DNA of 64,000 bases from Maribacter_C sp047345145 (GCF_047345145.1 NZ_JBLFER010000002.1:248001-312000); one strand, 5' to 3'. Numbered from the stretch's first letter, positions 8,711 to 17,129 are shown. Program-made: numbers and translations. The notes: generated by a model not told the origin, from the letters alone.

Positions 8711-9959
8711 CTTCGTGTTCTTCCACCGCCTTGGTCAAATCAAGTTTCCGAAAAGATGGTGAAATAAAAGCTGTAAAACCTACAGTCAACAAAGTCATTG
8801 TTCCTCCAAACACTACAGCTGTAACCGTTCCCATAAGTTTAGCGGTTGCTCCGCTTTCAAAAGCACCCAATTCATTCGAAGACCCAACAAAAATAGAATT
8901 TACAGAGGCCACTCTTCCTCTCATATGGTCTGGAGTTTTGAGTTGCAATATGGTTTGTCGAATAACCATTGAAATACCATCTAAAGCGCCAAGAGCAAAA
9001 AGTGCAAAAACAGATAACCAGAAGTAGGTTGAAAGTCCGAATACGATGATACTAACACCAAATCCGAAGACCGCCCAAAGGAGTTTTTTACCAGCATTTT
9101 TATGAATAGGAAAACGTGTAGAGCCAATCATAGTGATTGCTGCTCCAACAGCAGGCGCCGCCCTCAAAACGCCAAAACCTTCAGAGCCCACATTCAAAAT
9201 ATCTTGGGCATAAATAGGTAGTAAGGCCACTGCTCCACCAAACAAAACAGCAATCATATCAAGGGTTAAAGCACCAAAAATGGCTTTAGAATTAAAAACA
9301 AAATCTAAGCCTTCCTTTAAACTTTGAAAAACGTTTTCACCAATTTTCGGATTTAAAATTGGTTTTCGGGAAATCCTTGAAATACAAATCAAGGCGATTA
9401 TTGAAAATCCAAATATGAGGCACATTGACCAGTGTACGCCAATCCAGCTAATAGAAAATCCCGCTAAGGCAGGACCTAAAACCGATGCCATTTGCCAAGT
9501 AGTACTGCTCCAAGTAGCGGCATTCGGATATATTTTCTTCGGGACTATCAAAGCAATCAATGAAAAAATTGTTGGCCCTAAAAAGGCTCTTACAATTCCA
9601 CCTAGAAAAACTAAAAAGTAGATAGCGTACAAAACGGTAGTGGTGCTAAACTCAGCTGAAAGCGAAGGTTTACTAAGTAAAAATAGTCCCAAACTAATGA
9701 CTGAAAAACCTAAAATACACTTGATTAAGAGATTTCGTTTCTCTTTTTGGTCTACGACGTGACCTGCAAAAAGTGCCATTAAAACCGCCGGTAAGAACTC
9801 CATAAGTCCTATAATCCCCAAAGACCATGGGTCTTTTGTCATGGAATATACTTGCCATTCAATGACAATGAATTGCATTGACCAGGCAAATACCATCGCA
9901 AAACGGGCTACTAAAAAGATATTGAATTCTCGAAATCGGAGTGCTGCATAGGGATCCAT
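8697..9959 (-). CDS. MFS transporter
   Basis: The protein has 420 residues with about 12 hydrophobic helices in two halves. The loop between helices 2 and 3 contains a G-x-x-x-D-x-K/R-like sequence (GHVVDQKEKRN), the major facilitator signature. Overall it resembles the enterobactin-exporter/MFS_3 (EntS-like) group of drug or siderophore exporters; the substrate is not known. Its start overlaps the stop of recJ by one base, so the two are translationally coupled in one transcript, although the functions appear unrelated. Confidence 0.9.
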   Translation of the reverse strand: MDPYAALRFREFNIFLVARFAMVFAWSMQFIVIEWQVYSMTKDPWSLGIIGLMEFLPAVLMALFAGHVVDQKEKRNLLIKCILGFSVISLGLFLLSKPSLSAEFSTTTVLYAIYFLVFLGGIVRAFLGPTIFSLIALIVPKKIYPNAATWSSTTWQMASVLGPALAGFSISWIGVHWSMCLIFGFSIIALICISRISRKPILNPKIGENVFQSLKEGLDFVFNSKAIFGALTLDMIAVLFGGAVALLPIYAQDILNVGSEGFGVLRAAPAVGAAITMIGSTRFPIHKNAGKKLLWAVFGFGVSIIVFGLSTYFWLSVFALFALGALDGISMVIRQTILQLKTPDHMRGRVASVNSIFVGSSNELGAFESGATAKLMGTVTAVVFGGTMTLLTVGFTAFISPSFRKLDLTKAVEEHEATGS

Positions 9960-11647
9960 TAACGCAGGTCTTTTAACTTGAGTTGTAGACTGACATTACC
10001 TTGCCATTCATTTTCATCCAAAGAAAAAACGGCATCAAAGGTTTTTCTATTAATCATCAGCGGAAGTTTATCTCCCAAATTGAATCCTATGCCGCCAATT
10101 GGTCCCCAACCATCTTGTGTAACCGCAAATTTGAGATGTGCGCCATCTTGTCCAACGCCTTTGGCATAACCGGAATCTTGAAGATTCTCCGCCATAAAAA
10201 CGGGAGTCATATTCCCAGGTCCGAACGGAGCAAATTGTTTTAGAATTCGCATTAATTTAGGGGTGATATCTTTTACTGCCAGGGCCAAGTCAATCGTAAT
10301 TTCCGGAATAAGTAAATTTGGGTCAATGGTTTCGGAAACTACTTTTTCAAATTGGTGTTTAAAGTTCCCATACTGTTCTTCAAGCAAGGTTAAGCCGGCA
10401 GCATATTTGTGACCTCCAAATTGCTCTATGTAATCGGAACATCCCTGAAGTGCATTGTATACATCAAACCCCTTTACAGAGCGCGCTGATGCTGCCAACT
10501 TCTCACCACTTTTAGTAAAAACCAAAGTTGGACGATAATAGGTTTCTGTCAATCGCGAAGCTACAATGCCAATAACTCCTTTATGCCAGGAATCTTTATA
10601 GACTACAGAAGTAAATCCTTCTTCTTCTTTATTTTCTTGAATCTGAGCAAGGGCCTCTTGAGTAATTTCTTTATCCAGACTTCGACGGTCGATATTGTAT
10701 TTTTCTATACCTGCCGCAAACTTGGTCGCCTGCTCCATATCAGTCTCCGTCAAAAGGTTCACGGCATGTTGCCCATGTTTCATACGCCCAGCTGCATTGA
10801 TACGTGGGGCGATGATAAAAACCACATCGGTAATCGTCAAGACGGTTTTCTTCGTTTGATTGATAATCGCTTTAAACCCAATTCTCGGATTGGAATTGAT
10901 AACTTCAAGTCCGTGGTACGCCAATATCCGATTCTCCCCAGAAATCGGAACAATATCCGCTCCAATGGCCGTCGCCACCAAATCTAAATAGGGAATCAAA
11001 TCTTCAATAGTTTCTCCTTGTTGTGAAGCCAGGGCTTGAATCAATTTAAACCCAACACCACAACCACAAAGCTCATCATAAGGGTATTCACAATCATCAC
11101 GCTTAGGGTCTAAAACAGCAACAGCATCAGGTAAATTATCTCCAGGGCGGTGGTGGTCACAAATGATAAAGTCAATACCTTTTTCTTTGGCATAGGCTAC
11201 TTTATCGATTGCTTTAACTCCACAATCCAACGCTATAATAAGTGAAAATCCATTGTCTTCGGCAAAGTCGATTCCCTGATAGGAAACTCCATAGCCTTCG
11301 CTATAACGGTCTGGAATATAGGTGGCCACATTCGGATAATAACTCAACAAATAGGAAGACATTAAAGCAACTGATGTTGTTCCATCGACATCATAATCGC
11401 CATAAACCAAAATATTTTCATTTTCTGAAATCGCCTTTTCTATTCGGGCAACAGCAATATCCATATCCTTCATTAAAAAAGGGTCATGTAAATCAGAGAG
11501 TTGTGGGCGAAAGAATTTTTTTGCTTCTGAGTAGGTTGTAATTCCCCGTTGTAAAAGTAATTGTGCGACCAAACCTCCGACATTTAGCTCATCAGCTAAC
11601 CTATCGATTTCAGTTTGTTCTGGTTTGGGTTTTATGGTCCAGCGCAT
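9959..11647 (-). CDS. recJ: Single-stranded-DNA-specific exonuclease
   Basis: This 562-residue protein has the DHH phosphoesterase core with DYDVDGTTSVAL (motif I), ALDCGVK (II) and CDHHRPG (DHH motif III). The DHHA1 domain with GGHKYAAGL follows, and then the C-terminal OB-like domain. RecJ degrades single-stranded DNA 5' to 3' in recombination and mismatch/base-excision repair. Length and motif spacing are normal for Bacteroidota. It is the first gene of a short operon with the MFS transporter. Just upstream lies a long palindromic repeat (11672-11857). Confidence 0.95.
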   Translation of the reverse strand: MRWTIKPKPEQTEIDRLADELNVGGLVAQLLLQRGITTYSEAKKFFRPQLSDLHDPFLMKDMDIAVARIEKAISENENILVYGDYDVDGTTSVALMSSYLLSYYPNVATYIPDRYSEGYGVSYQGIDFAEDNGFSLIIALDCGVKAIDKVAYAKEKGIDFIICDHHRPGDNLPDAVAVLDPKRDDCEYPYDELCGCGVGFKLIQALASQQGETIEDLIPYLDLVATAIGADIVPISGENRILAYHGLEVINSNPRIGFKAIINQTKKTVLTITDVVFIIAPRINAAGRMKHGQHAVNLLTETDMEQATKFAAGIEKYNIDRRSLDKEITQEALAQIQENKEEEGFTSVVYKDSWHKGVIGIVASRLTETYYRPTLVFTKSGEKLAASARSVKGFDVYNALQGCSDYIEQFGGHKYAAGLTLLEEQYGNFKHQFEKVVSETIDPNLLIPEITIDLALAVKDITPKLMRILKQFAPFGPGNMTPVFMAENLQDSGYAKGVGQDGAHLKFAVTQDGWGPIGGIGFNLGDKLPLMINRKTFDAVFSLDENEWQGNVSLQLKLKDLR

Positions 11648-11671
11648 TGGTTATTCTTTCCAAAATATTTT

Positions 11672-11857
11672 AAGCTCCTCCCCTCAGACGAGGGGAGGTG
11701 GTTTTCCACTTTATTGTGGAAAAGCGGAGGGGTTGAAAGCGCAAGCCTTTGCTGATTCATATTGGCCTATGTTGGAAGCCAAAGCTTGGGCTTTACCACC
11801 CCTTTCTCCGCCAATTGGCGAATTCATTCCCCTCCTTGAAAAAGGAGGGGAGCTCAA
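11672..11857. repeat. Long imperfect palindrome with hairpins at both ends (about 186 bp)
   Basis: The left end contains a perfect 9-bp stem (CCTCCCCTC, loop AGAC, GAGGGGAGG, 11677-11698) and the right end another (CCCCTCCTT, loop GAAA, AAGGAGGGG, 11829-11850). The interior arms are also complementary: AAAGCGCAAGCCTTTGCT on the left pairs approximately with AGCCAAAGCTTGGGCTTT on the right, around a centre near 11765. The whole unit can fold into one long hairpin. It fills the gap between recJ and the osmC-like gene and encodes nothing obvious. It looks like a MITE/REP-like interspersed element, but copy number cannot be judged from one window. Confidence 0.75.
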
Positions 11858-11863
11858 TAACTT

Positions 11864-12292
11864 TTATTTCTGATGAAACACAGTCTTAATCTCCAGCTCC
11901 GCAAACCGCCGAAACATCTCCATAACACCACAGTATTTTTCGATGGATAAATCCACAGCTCTCTGTAACTTCTTCTCTTCTAAATTTTTACCATGGAAAT
12001 GATACTCGATAACAACTTTGTCGTAAAACTTCGGATGCTCGTCTGTAAGATCTGCAATGGTTTCAATAGTAAACTCATCAACCTCTAATTTCATCTTCTT
12101 CATTAAGGAAGCGACATCTAGCCCTGAACAGCCGGCAAGTGATGAAAGCATTAATGCTTTCGGTCGGAAGCCACTACTATCGCCCCCATCTTCTTTTGCA
12201 ATATCAATTTTTAAGGTATCGCCAGAAGGGTTATTACTTTCAAAGGCCATATTCCCGAGCCATTTCGTTGTGATATGATTTGTTGTCGGCAT
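11864..12292 (-). CDS. OsmC family protein
   Basis: The 142-residue protein has the two redox cysteines of the OsmC/Ohr fold: Cys55 in SLAGCSGLDV and Cys121 in EKYCGVMEMF. The family reduces organic hydroperoxides with thiols, or acts as a less defined YhfA-type protein. The position of both Cys residues and the short N-terminus fit the YhfA/OsmC subgroup better than Ohr (inference). It is probably cytoplasmic. The neighbour at 12454, another Cys-based peroxidase-like protein, is divergent, suggesting a small oxidative-stress pair. Confidence 0.88.
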   Translation of the reverse strand: MPTTNHITTKWLGNMAFESNNPSGDTLKIDIAKEDGGDSSGFRPKALMLSSLAGCSGLDVASLMKKMKLEVDEFTIETIADLTDEHPKFYDKVVIEYHFHGKNLEEKKLQRAVDLSIEKYCGVMEMFRRFAELEIKTVFHQK

Positions 12293-12399
12293 AATTTTTC
12301 GTTTCTTGTGTGTTCACAAAAGTAAGATAATCTAAACTGTCATTTAGAGTAAAAAAAGCAAAGGAAATTACTATTTTGAGTTCTCTCTTTTTTAAGATA

Positions 12400-12424
12400 G
12401 GTCTCGACTGCGCTCGACCGGACA
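12400..12424. repeat. Short interspersed-type repeat (GGTCTCGACTGCGCTCGACC)
   Basis: The quasi-palindromic core GGT-C-TCGA-CTGCGC-TCGACC sits alone in the AT-rich spacer upstream of the AhpD-like gene. Similar GC-rich snippets are familiar to me from intergenic regions of flavobacterial genomes (from memory, not tested), so it is probably a fragment of a dispersed repeat rather than an operator. Confidence 0.45.
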
Positions 12425-12453
12425 GTAATTAATAATCAATAATTTTCAATTTT

Positions 12454-13056
12454 ATGCCCTTAGTAAATCCGCTTGATCCAACGCACAGTCCTGAAACAGC
12501 AGAACTTGCAAAATTCTTTAATGAGACCCTTGGGTTTTGTCCGAATTCAGTGTTGACAATGCAACATCGACCTGCCATTTCAAAAGCTTTCATCAATTTA
12601 AATAAAGCAGTGATGGCCAATGAAGGTCGCGTGACCTCAGCTCTAAAAAGAATGATTGCATGGGTAAGTAGCAACTCCACCGGATGTCGCTATTGCCAAG
12701 CTCACGCCATACGAGCTGCAGAACGTTATGGAGCGGAACAAGAACAATTGGATAATATTTGGGAGTACAGAACTCACCCTGCCTTCTCTGAAGCAGAACG
12801 TGCCGCTTTGGACTTTTCATTGCAAGCCTCTCAAGTACCAAATGGAGTAGATGCAGAAATCAAAGCGCGATTATACGAGCACTGGAATGAAGGTGAGATT
12901 GTAGAAATGTTAGGCGTGATTTCGCTCTTCGGATATCTCAATAGATGGAATGACTCTATGGGGACTTCAATCGAAGAAGGTGCTGTCGAAAGTGGTGACC
13001 AATATTTAGGAAAACATGGATGGGAAAAAGGGAAGCATGATGGGTCTAGGTATTAG
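12454..13056 (+). CDS. Carboxymuconolactone decarboxylase / AhpD-like peroxidase-related protein
   Basis: The 200-residue all-helical protein carries the AhpD-type catalytic motif C-x-x-C-x-x-H: Cys78, Cys81 and His84 in GCRYCQAHAIR. A glutamate-containing helix (LDFSLQAS and EIVEMLGVISLFG) follows. In AhpD these residues relay electrons to the peroxiredoxin AhpC or act directly on hydroperoxides; in this longer peroxidase-related subgroup the partner is unknown. No ahpC lies in the window. A weak GC-rich hairpin with a short T-stretch (about 13090-13125) follows the stop and may terminate the gene. Confidence 0.85.
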   Translation: MPLVNPLDPTHSPETAELAKFFNETLGFCPNSVLTMQHRPAISKAFINLNKAVMANEGRVTSALKRMIAWVSSNSTGCRYCQAHAIRAAERYGAEQEQLDNIWEYRTHPAFSEAERAALDFSLQASQVPNGVDAEIKARLYEHWNEGEIVEMLGVISLFGYLNRWNDSMGTSIEEGAVESGDQYLGKHGWEKGKHDGSRY

Positions 13057-13116
13057 AGCCTTTGATTGTTAGACCACTTTGCTATAAGAATATTAGACCC
13101 TGCCTTTTGGTGGGGT

Positions 13117-13692
13117 TTATCTTTCTAGGCAAGCTTTGACTTTATTCTGTAGCTCCTTGACAACCTCAATATCAAACCAAGGATTCTTTGTCAACCAAAA
13201 TCGATTACGAGGTGATGGGTGCGGTAGGGGAAAATATTTCGGAGCATATTTTTCATAGGCCTTAACCGTTTCCGTCAAGTTCTTTTCCATGTCCTTTTTC
13301 AAATAATATTTTTGAGCATAAGTGCCAATTAGAATAATCAACTCAAGGTTGGGCATAACATCCCAAAGTTGTTGATGCCATAGTGGGGCACATTCGGTTC
13401 GCGGCGGTAAGTCACCTCCTTTTCCTTTACCGGGGTAGCAGAAACCCATCGGTACTAAGGCAATTTTGGTTTTGTCATAAAACACCTCATCTGAAACGCC
13501 TAACCATTTTCGCAATTGTCTTCCGCTGGGGTCATCCCACGGCACTCCCGTTGCATGAACCTTCGTGCCTGGTGCTTGACCGATGATGATGATTTTTGCA
13601 TCGGGGTGACACGCAACAATAGGTCTTGGTCCCAAAGGCAAATGTGCTTTGCAGACTTTGCAGGCTCTTATTTCTTTGAGGAGTTTTTTCAT
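13117..13692 (-). CDS. Uracil-DNA glycosylase family protein with predicted Fe-S cluster
   Basis: The 191-residue protein belongs to the UDG superfamily. Motif 1 is GQAPG at residues 38-42 and the second catalytic motif is HPSPRN at 158-163. Cys11 and Cys14 (CKVC) together with Cys85 (GFCYPG) and Cys101 (TECAPL) have the spacing of the 4Fe-4S ligands of family 4/5 enzymes, so an iron-sulfur cluster is likely. It should remove uracil or other deaminated bases from DNA. The Q in motif 1, in place of the usual E of family 4, makes the exact family and activity uncertain. Confidence 0.85.
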   Translation of the reverse strand: MKKLLKEIRACKVCKAHLPLGPRPIVACHPDAKIIIIGQAPGTKVHATGVPWDDPSGRQLRKWLGVSDEVFYDKTKIALVPMGFCYPGKGKGGDLPPRTECAPLWHQQLWDVMPNLELIILIGTYAQKYYLKKDMEKNLTETVKAYEKYAPKYFPLPHPSPRNRFWLTKNPWFDIEVVKELQNKVKACLER

Positions 13693-13723
13693 TCAGCATA
13701 TTTGTTTAAATGTATGAAAAAGC

Positions 13724-13894
13724 CTAGCGAACGCCTATTACCATTAATTTTATTCCATCCACGGTGTGTATAATTCTGTGGATTGAATACATACTTTGAT
13801 TAAATTCAATCCATTCACCATTTCTGGGTTGGGTATTTAGCATAAGTTCTCCTACTTTTTCTTTACTATTATTTTCAATTAAAATCACTTTCAT
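13724..13894 (-). CDS. Conserved-type small hypothetical protein
   Basis: The frame encodes about 56 residues starting MKVILIENN at 13894. An in-frame ATG at 13915 would add 7 residues. I prefer 13894 because the A-rich stretch before it (AAAAAAATCAAT) resembles bacteroidetal translation-initiation regions. The protein has a compact, alternating beta-rich composition (GELMLNTQPRNGEWIEFNQSMYSIHRIIHTVDG). It sits alone behind the UDG gene. The function is unknown to me. Confidence 0.6.
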   Translation of the reverse strand: MKVILIENNSKEKVGELMLNTQPRNGEWIEFNQSMYSIHRIIHTVDGIKLMVIGVR

Positions 13895-14005
13895 ATTGAT
13901 TTTTTTAAATGACAATTAAGGCACCAAAGCACATCAATCATAAGATTGACATGCTTAGTGCCATAACCAACCAAACTACTATTTGCTGCAATACTTCAAA
14001 TTGTA

Positions 14006-14359
14006 CTATACAGCTATTTCCGGCTTGTGTAAGCTGACCACAATAAGTACGGCGATGCCATTAATCCAATAGTAATAAGCATCCATTCCTTCAAAAGAAA
14101 AAATAAAAGGTGCTAAAATGAATACTATAGCGACCAAAAAGTCAACCGCTAGGTGAACCTTATAAGGAATAACTTTCAACGCCCCTAGGTGGTGGTCAGT
14201 TAAAAAGGTTAATACAAGAGCTGCAATTCCGGTAGCTACCGAAAGTTGTAAGGCCAATGGATTTGAACTCCCTAAACCCAATAAGAAGGGAAGTGCTATT
14301 AAAGCGAGGGCAACTGGGTAATCTAAAAATGCGTGTATTCTCTTGGTTATGAATTTCAT
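14006..14359 (-). CDS. SPW-repeat-like small membrane protein
   Basis: This 117-residue protein has four hydrophobic segments arranged as two similar helix pairs. The segments near RIHAFLDYPVALALIALPFLLG and VDFLVAIVFILAPFIFSFEG look like repeats of one another, as in SPW-repeat membrane proteins (PF03779-like). Function is unknown, and the family match is by pattern only. It is the last gene of a probable three-gene minus-strand run: SnoaL-like at 14891, YHS at 14389, then this gene, with spacings of about 30 bases. Confidence 0.7.
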   Translation of the reverse strand: MKFITKRIHAFLDYPVALALIALPFLLGLGSSNPLALQLSVATGIAALVLTFLTDHHLGALKVIPYKVHLAVDFLVAIVFILAPFIFSFEGMDAYYYWINGIAVLIVVSLHKPEIAV

Positions 14360-14388
14360 GATTTTAGTATTAAATGATTATTAAAAAA

Positions 14389-14859
14389 TTAATTACGTGT
14401 CTTGCTCAACTTCTTCCAATTCGCATCGGCTGTACTTTTTAACTTGCTATGGTCATTTTCCGCTAGCCATAATTGCTTTGCATCCAATTCTACGTTGTTC
14501 AAGTACAAATAATACTTTCCGTCCTTAACAATAAACTTATTGGGGTCTACTCTAAATTTGGCGCCCGCATATGCTCCAAAAGCACAGAAACCACCATATT
14601 GTGGTAAATACTTGCTAGGGTTTTTATCAAAAGTGGCTTTCTGTTCTGCAGAGGTGAGGTAGTACACCACCTTATTATGTTCAGACTTAAATTCCTTGCT
14701 TCCTCTTTGGGCTAGTCCCAAATCCAAATATGACACCGGACTGTAACCTTCAAGGGCGATGTTACTGTTATCAATATTGTTGGCCATATTATCTTGGGCA
14801 GATACCGTACTGGCAAATACAAAAGCTACTACTGTTACTATTGTTTTTAACGTTTTCAT
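14389..14859 (-). CDS. Secreted YHS domain-containing protein
   Basis: The 156-residue protein has a Sec signal peptide (MKTLKTIVTVVAFVFASTVSA, cleavage after about residue 21). It then carries a YHS domain: GYSPVSYLD early, a central tyrosine-rich strand, and the Q-Y-G-G-F-C-A-F-G segment with the conserved Cys. YHS domains are small, often metal-linked modules; secreted versions of this type are widespread in marine bacteria with unknown role. It lies between the SnoaL-like and SPW-like genes, suggesting a common stress or envelope function. Confidence 0.85.
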   Translation of the reverse strand: MKTLKTIVTVVAFVFASTVSAQDNMANNIDNSNIALEGYSPVSYLDLGLAQRGSKEFKSEHNKVVYYLTSAEQKATFDKNPSKYLPQYGGFCAFGAYAGAKFRVDPNKFIVKDGKYYLYLNNVELDAKQLWLAENDHSKLKSTADANWKKLSKTRN

Positions 14860-14890
14860 TTTATACTTTTTTAAATTGTTATTATTCTTG

Positions 14891-15244
14891 TTAAGCGGCG
14901 TTGAAATATTCTTCTTGAATTACCTTTCCTTCATCATTCCAAACCCGTCGAATGATTTCATGCCAGTAAATTTTACTGCCATCTTTCATGTCAAAATCGA
15001 ATGTGAATTCTGATGCGGAGACATTTCCATCAACAATAGAATGATGATGTGTAATTCCATTTACAGCGGCAATAGCATCTGCAAAACCTTCCATTTTGGC
15101 AACCATTTCGTGCTTTCCGTTTGTTCCACCATTTCCATAGTCTGATGTGGTGGCATTGTCTGCAAAAAATTCTTTTACAGCATCAACTATGGCTCCTTGA
15201 GCTACTATTGCATCCATTTTTGTTACTTGTGTTTTGATATCCAT
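14891..15244 (-). CDS. SnoaL-like / nuclear transport factor 2 family protein
   Basis: The start is placed at the ATG at 15244 (MDIKTQVTKMDAIV), preceded by an A-rich AAAG-containing stretch. A longer frame beginning at 15277 adds a poor, Cys/Lys-rich leader. The 117-residue product has the cone-like NTF2 fold pattern: helices around VDAVKEFFADNATTSDYG and strands EFTFDFDMKDGSKIYWHEIIRRVWNDEGKV. These proteins are small hydrolases, isomerases or binding proteins; no activity can be assigned. It is the first gene of the run containing the YHS and SPW-like genes, adjacent to an AraC regulator. Confidence 0.8.
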   Translation of the reverse strand: MDIKTQVTKMDAIVAQGAIVDAVKEFFADNATTSDYGNGGTNGKHEMVAKMEGFADAIAAVNGITHHHSIVDGNVSASEFTFDFDMKDGSKIYWHEIIRRVWNDEGKVIQEEYFNAA

Positions 15245-15318
15245 CTTTATAATTTTTAGTGAATTTTTACACTGCAAAGATGAAGGAAGAGTGAAGTTTA
15301 GATGCTACAAAAAAGGCG

Positions 15319-16371
15319 CTAAGAATTGTACTTTTCTGCTTGGAAAGCCGTGGGAGTTTTACCAGTATAATGCTTAAAGAAGTTCGAAAAATGATTGGGT
15401 TCTTCAAAGCCTAATTGATGGGCAACCTCGTGAATTGGCGTCTCTTCGGCCAATCTCATTTTAGAAGAATTGATAAGTTCACTGCGTATTAATTGCCCTA
15501 AGGAAGTATTTAATTTATCTCGGGTCTTTTTGGAAAGTGTTTTTACAGACAGGTTCATCTTATCCGCATAGAACTCTAGTGCGCGTTGTTCTTTGTGATG
15601 CGTTTGAATGAGTTCAATAATGTCTTGCACAAAGATGTCTCGCTTTTCAAAGTCAAAATTTGAACGAAACTCTTTAGGCGTATTACCTGTAGTATTTTTA
15701 AAAACTCGGTTGAAGTAGGCCGCATCTTTAAAACCCATTTCATAAGATATTTCTTGTATGTTTTTATCCGTAAAAGCAATATTGCGTTTGCTTTCAATTA
15801 GCCTTTTTTTACTTAGGAGTTTGTTGATTGACAAGCCAATCTTTTTTTGAACTAGGGCTTGTGCGTCAATTCCGTTTTCATTAACTAAATTTACCAATTC
15901 AGCATTTGTCAGATGGTTTGGAAATTGGTCATCAATTACTTCTTTGACATCAAAGATAATTTGATACTCGTTTTTACTCGCCTGAAAGGGGTTTTGCCAA
16001 TACCACTGTTTTGAGGAAATATCAATAATCTCTTCGGTATTCTCAGAAAAAATAGACCTGTTCAAGAATTTTTGGCAATCATCGCATTCTGCAAAGTCAA
16101 TATAACCTAAGGATATGAGATGTTTGAAAAGGACGCGAACATCCTTATTTCTAAACATGGTTTCGTCTGGAAACTCTATTTTCCGTACTACAAAGTCATC
16201 TGATAAGAACTTAATGTATTGTCCTTTTTCAAGATAAATGGCCTTGTCTTGCCAATCGAAGTAATTTTCGAAATCAACCTGAATAGTGCCACTTCCTGAA
16301 AGGATATGTATCAAAGTATATTTCTTAATGAAATAAACCTTTTCTATCTCTGGTAAAAGTTTGGTGACCAC
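15319..16371 (-). CDS. AraC family regulator with two tandem HTH domains
   Basis: The 350-residue protein has an N-terminal cupin-like sensing half (residues 1-130) followed by two AraC-type DNA-binding modules. The first spans about 143-238 (IQEISYEMGFKDAAYFNRVFKNTTGNTPKEFR) and the second about 247-347 (IHEVAHQLGFEEPNHFSNFFKHYTGKTPTAFQ). Each contains the second-HTH signature G-F-x-x-x-x-x-F-x-x-x-F. Normal family members have only one such module. It lies directly upstream of, and in the same direction as, the SnoaL-YHS-SPW run, which it probably controls (inference). Confidence 0.88.
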   Translation of the reverse strand: MVTKLLPEIEKVYFIKKYTLIHILSGSGTIQVDFENYFDWQDKAIYLEKGQYIKFLSDDFVVRKIEFPDETMFRNKDVRVLFKHLISLGYIDFAECDDCQKFLNRSIFSENTEEIIDISSKQWYWQNPFQASKNEYQIIFDVKEVIDDQFPNHLTNAELVNLVNENGIDAQALVQKKIGLSINKLLSKKRLIESKRNIAFTDKNIQEISYEMGFKDAAYFNRVFKNTTGNTPKEFRSNFDFEKRDIFVQDIIELIQTHHKEQRALEFYADKMNLSVKTLSKKTRDKLNTSLGQLIRSELINSSKMRLAEETPIHEVAHQLGFEEPNHFSNFFKHYTGKTPTAFQAEKYNS

Positions 16372-16448
16372 TAGGAGCTGATTTTTAATGCTTTAGTCGT
16401 GAAGTTATGAAACATCTGACACAAGCCAATGTCCCATTCGTATTAAGG

Positions 16449-17120
16449 TTATTTTTTACCCGCAACGATAACCACAATCTCCCCTTTTGGCGGTTTTTCG
16501 GTGTAATGTTTTAAAACTTCCTCCGCAGTTCCGCGAATGGTTTCTTCGTAGAGTTTGGTTAACTCCCGTGAAACAGAAACAGGTCTGTCAGCTCCAAAGT
16601 ATTCAACAAAGTTTCCTAGAGTTTTCAGCAACTTATGTGGTGATTCATAGAAAACCATGGTACGTGTTTCTTCAGCTAAAAACTTCAAACGTGTTTGTCT
16701 TCCCTTTTTAACAGGTAGAAATCCTTCGAAAACAAATTTATCATTGGGGAGTCCGCTATTAACTAAAGCTGGCACAAATGCGGTTGCTCCTGGAAGGCAA
16801 TCCACTTCGATTTCATTTTCAACACAGGCTCGGGTCAATAGAAATCCAGGGTCAGAAATTGCCGGAGTGCCCGCATCCGAGATTAATGCAATCGTTTCTC
16901 CCGATTGAATTCGTTTTACAAGCGCATCAACCGTTTTATGCTCATTATGCATATGATGACTTTGCATTGGAGTAGCAATTTCAAAGTGTTGCAAAAGCTT
17001 TCCGCTGGTGCGTGTGTCTTCCGCTAGAATAACATCTGCTTCTTTCAAAACACGAATAGCACGCAAGGTCATGTCTTCAAGATTGCCAATAGGTGTCGGA
17101 ACCAAATATAATTTTCCCAT
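16449..17120 (-). CDS. rsmI: 16S rRNA (cytidine(1402)-2'-O)-methyltransferase
   Basis: The 223-residue tetrapyrrole-methylase-fold protein begins with GKLYLVPTPIGNLEDMTLRA and carries AEDTRTSGKLL and ALISDAGTPAISDPG. These are the signature segments of RsmI, which methylates the ribose of C1402 in 16S rRNA using SAM. It lacks the C-terminal extension of the about 285-residue enterobacterial enzyme, as is usual in Bacteroidota. It precedes a DoxX-like gene on the opposite-direction side by 10 bases; both are on the minus strand. Confidence 0.94.
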   Translation of the reverse strand: MGKLYLVPTPIGNLEDMTLRAIRVLKEADVILAEDTRTSGKLLQHFEIATPMQSHHMHNEHKTVDALVKRIQSGETIALISDAGTPAISDPGFLLTRACVENEIEVDCLPGATAFVPALVNSGLPNDKFVFEGFLPVKKGRQTRLKFLAEETRTMVFYESPHKLLKTLGNFVEYFGADRPVSVSRELTKLYEETIRGTAEEVLKHYTEKPPKGEIVVIVAGKK

Positions 17121-17129
17121 GCTATGAAA

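Noticed and set aside
12400..12424. GC-rich snippet GGTCTCGACTGCGCTCGACC as an operator
   Set aside because: It is more like a dispersed repeat fragment than a regulatory site; no adjacent regulator or repeated half-sites support it.
13896..14005. Possible CRISPR or tRNA-like repeats near the UDG gene
   Set aside because: No regularly spaced repeats or cloverleaf can be drawn; the region is simply AT-rich.
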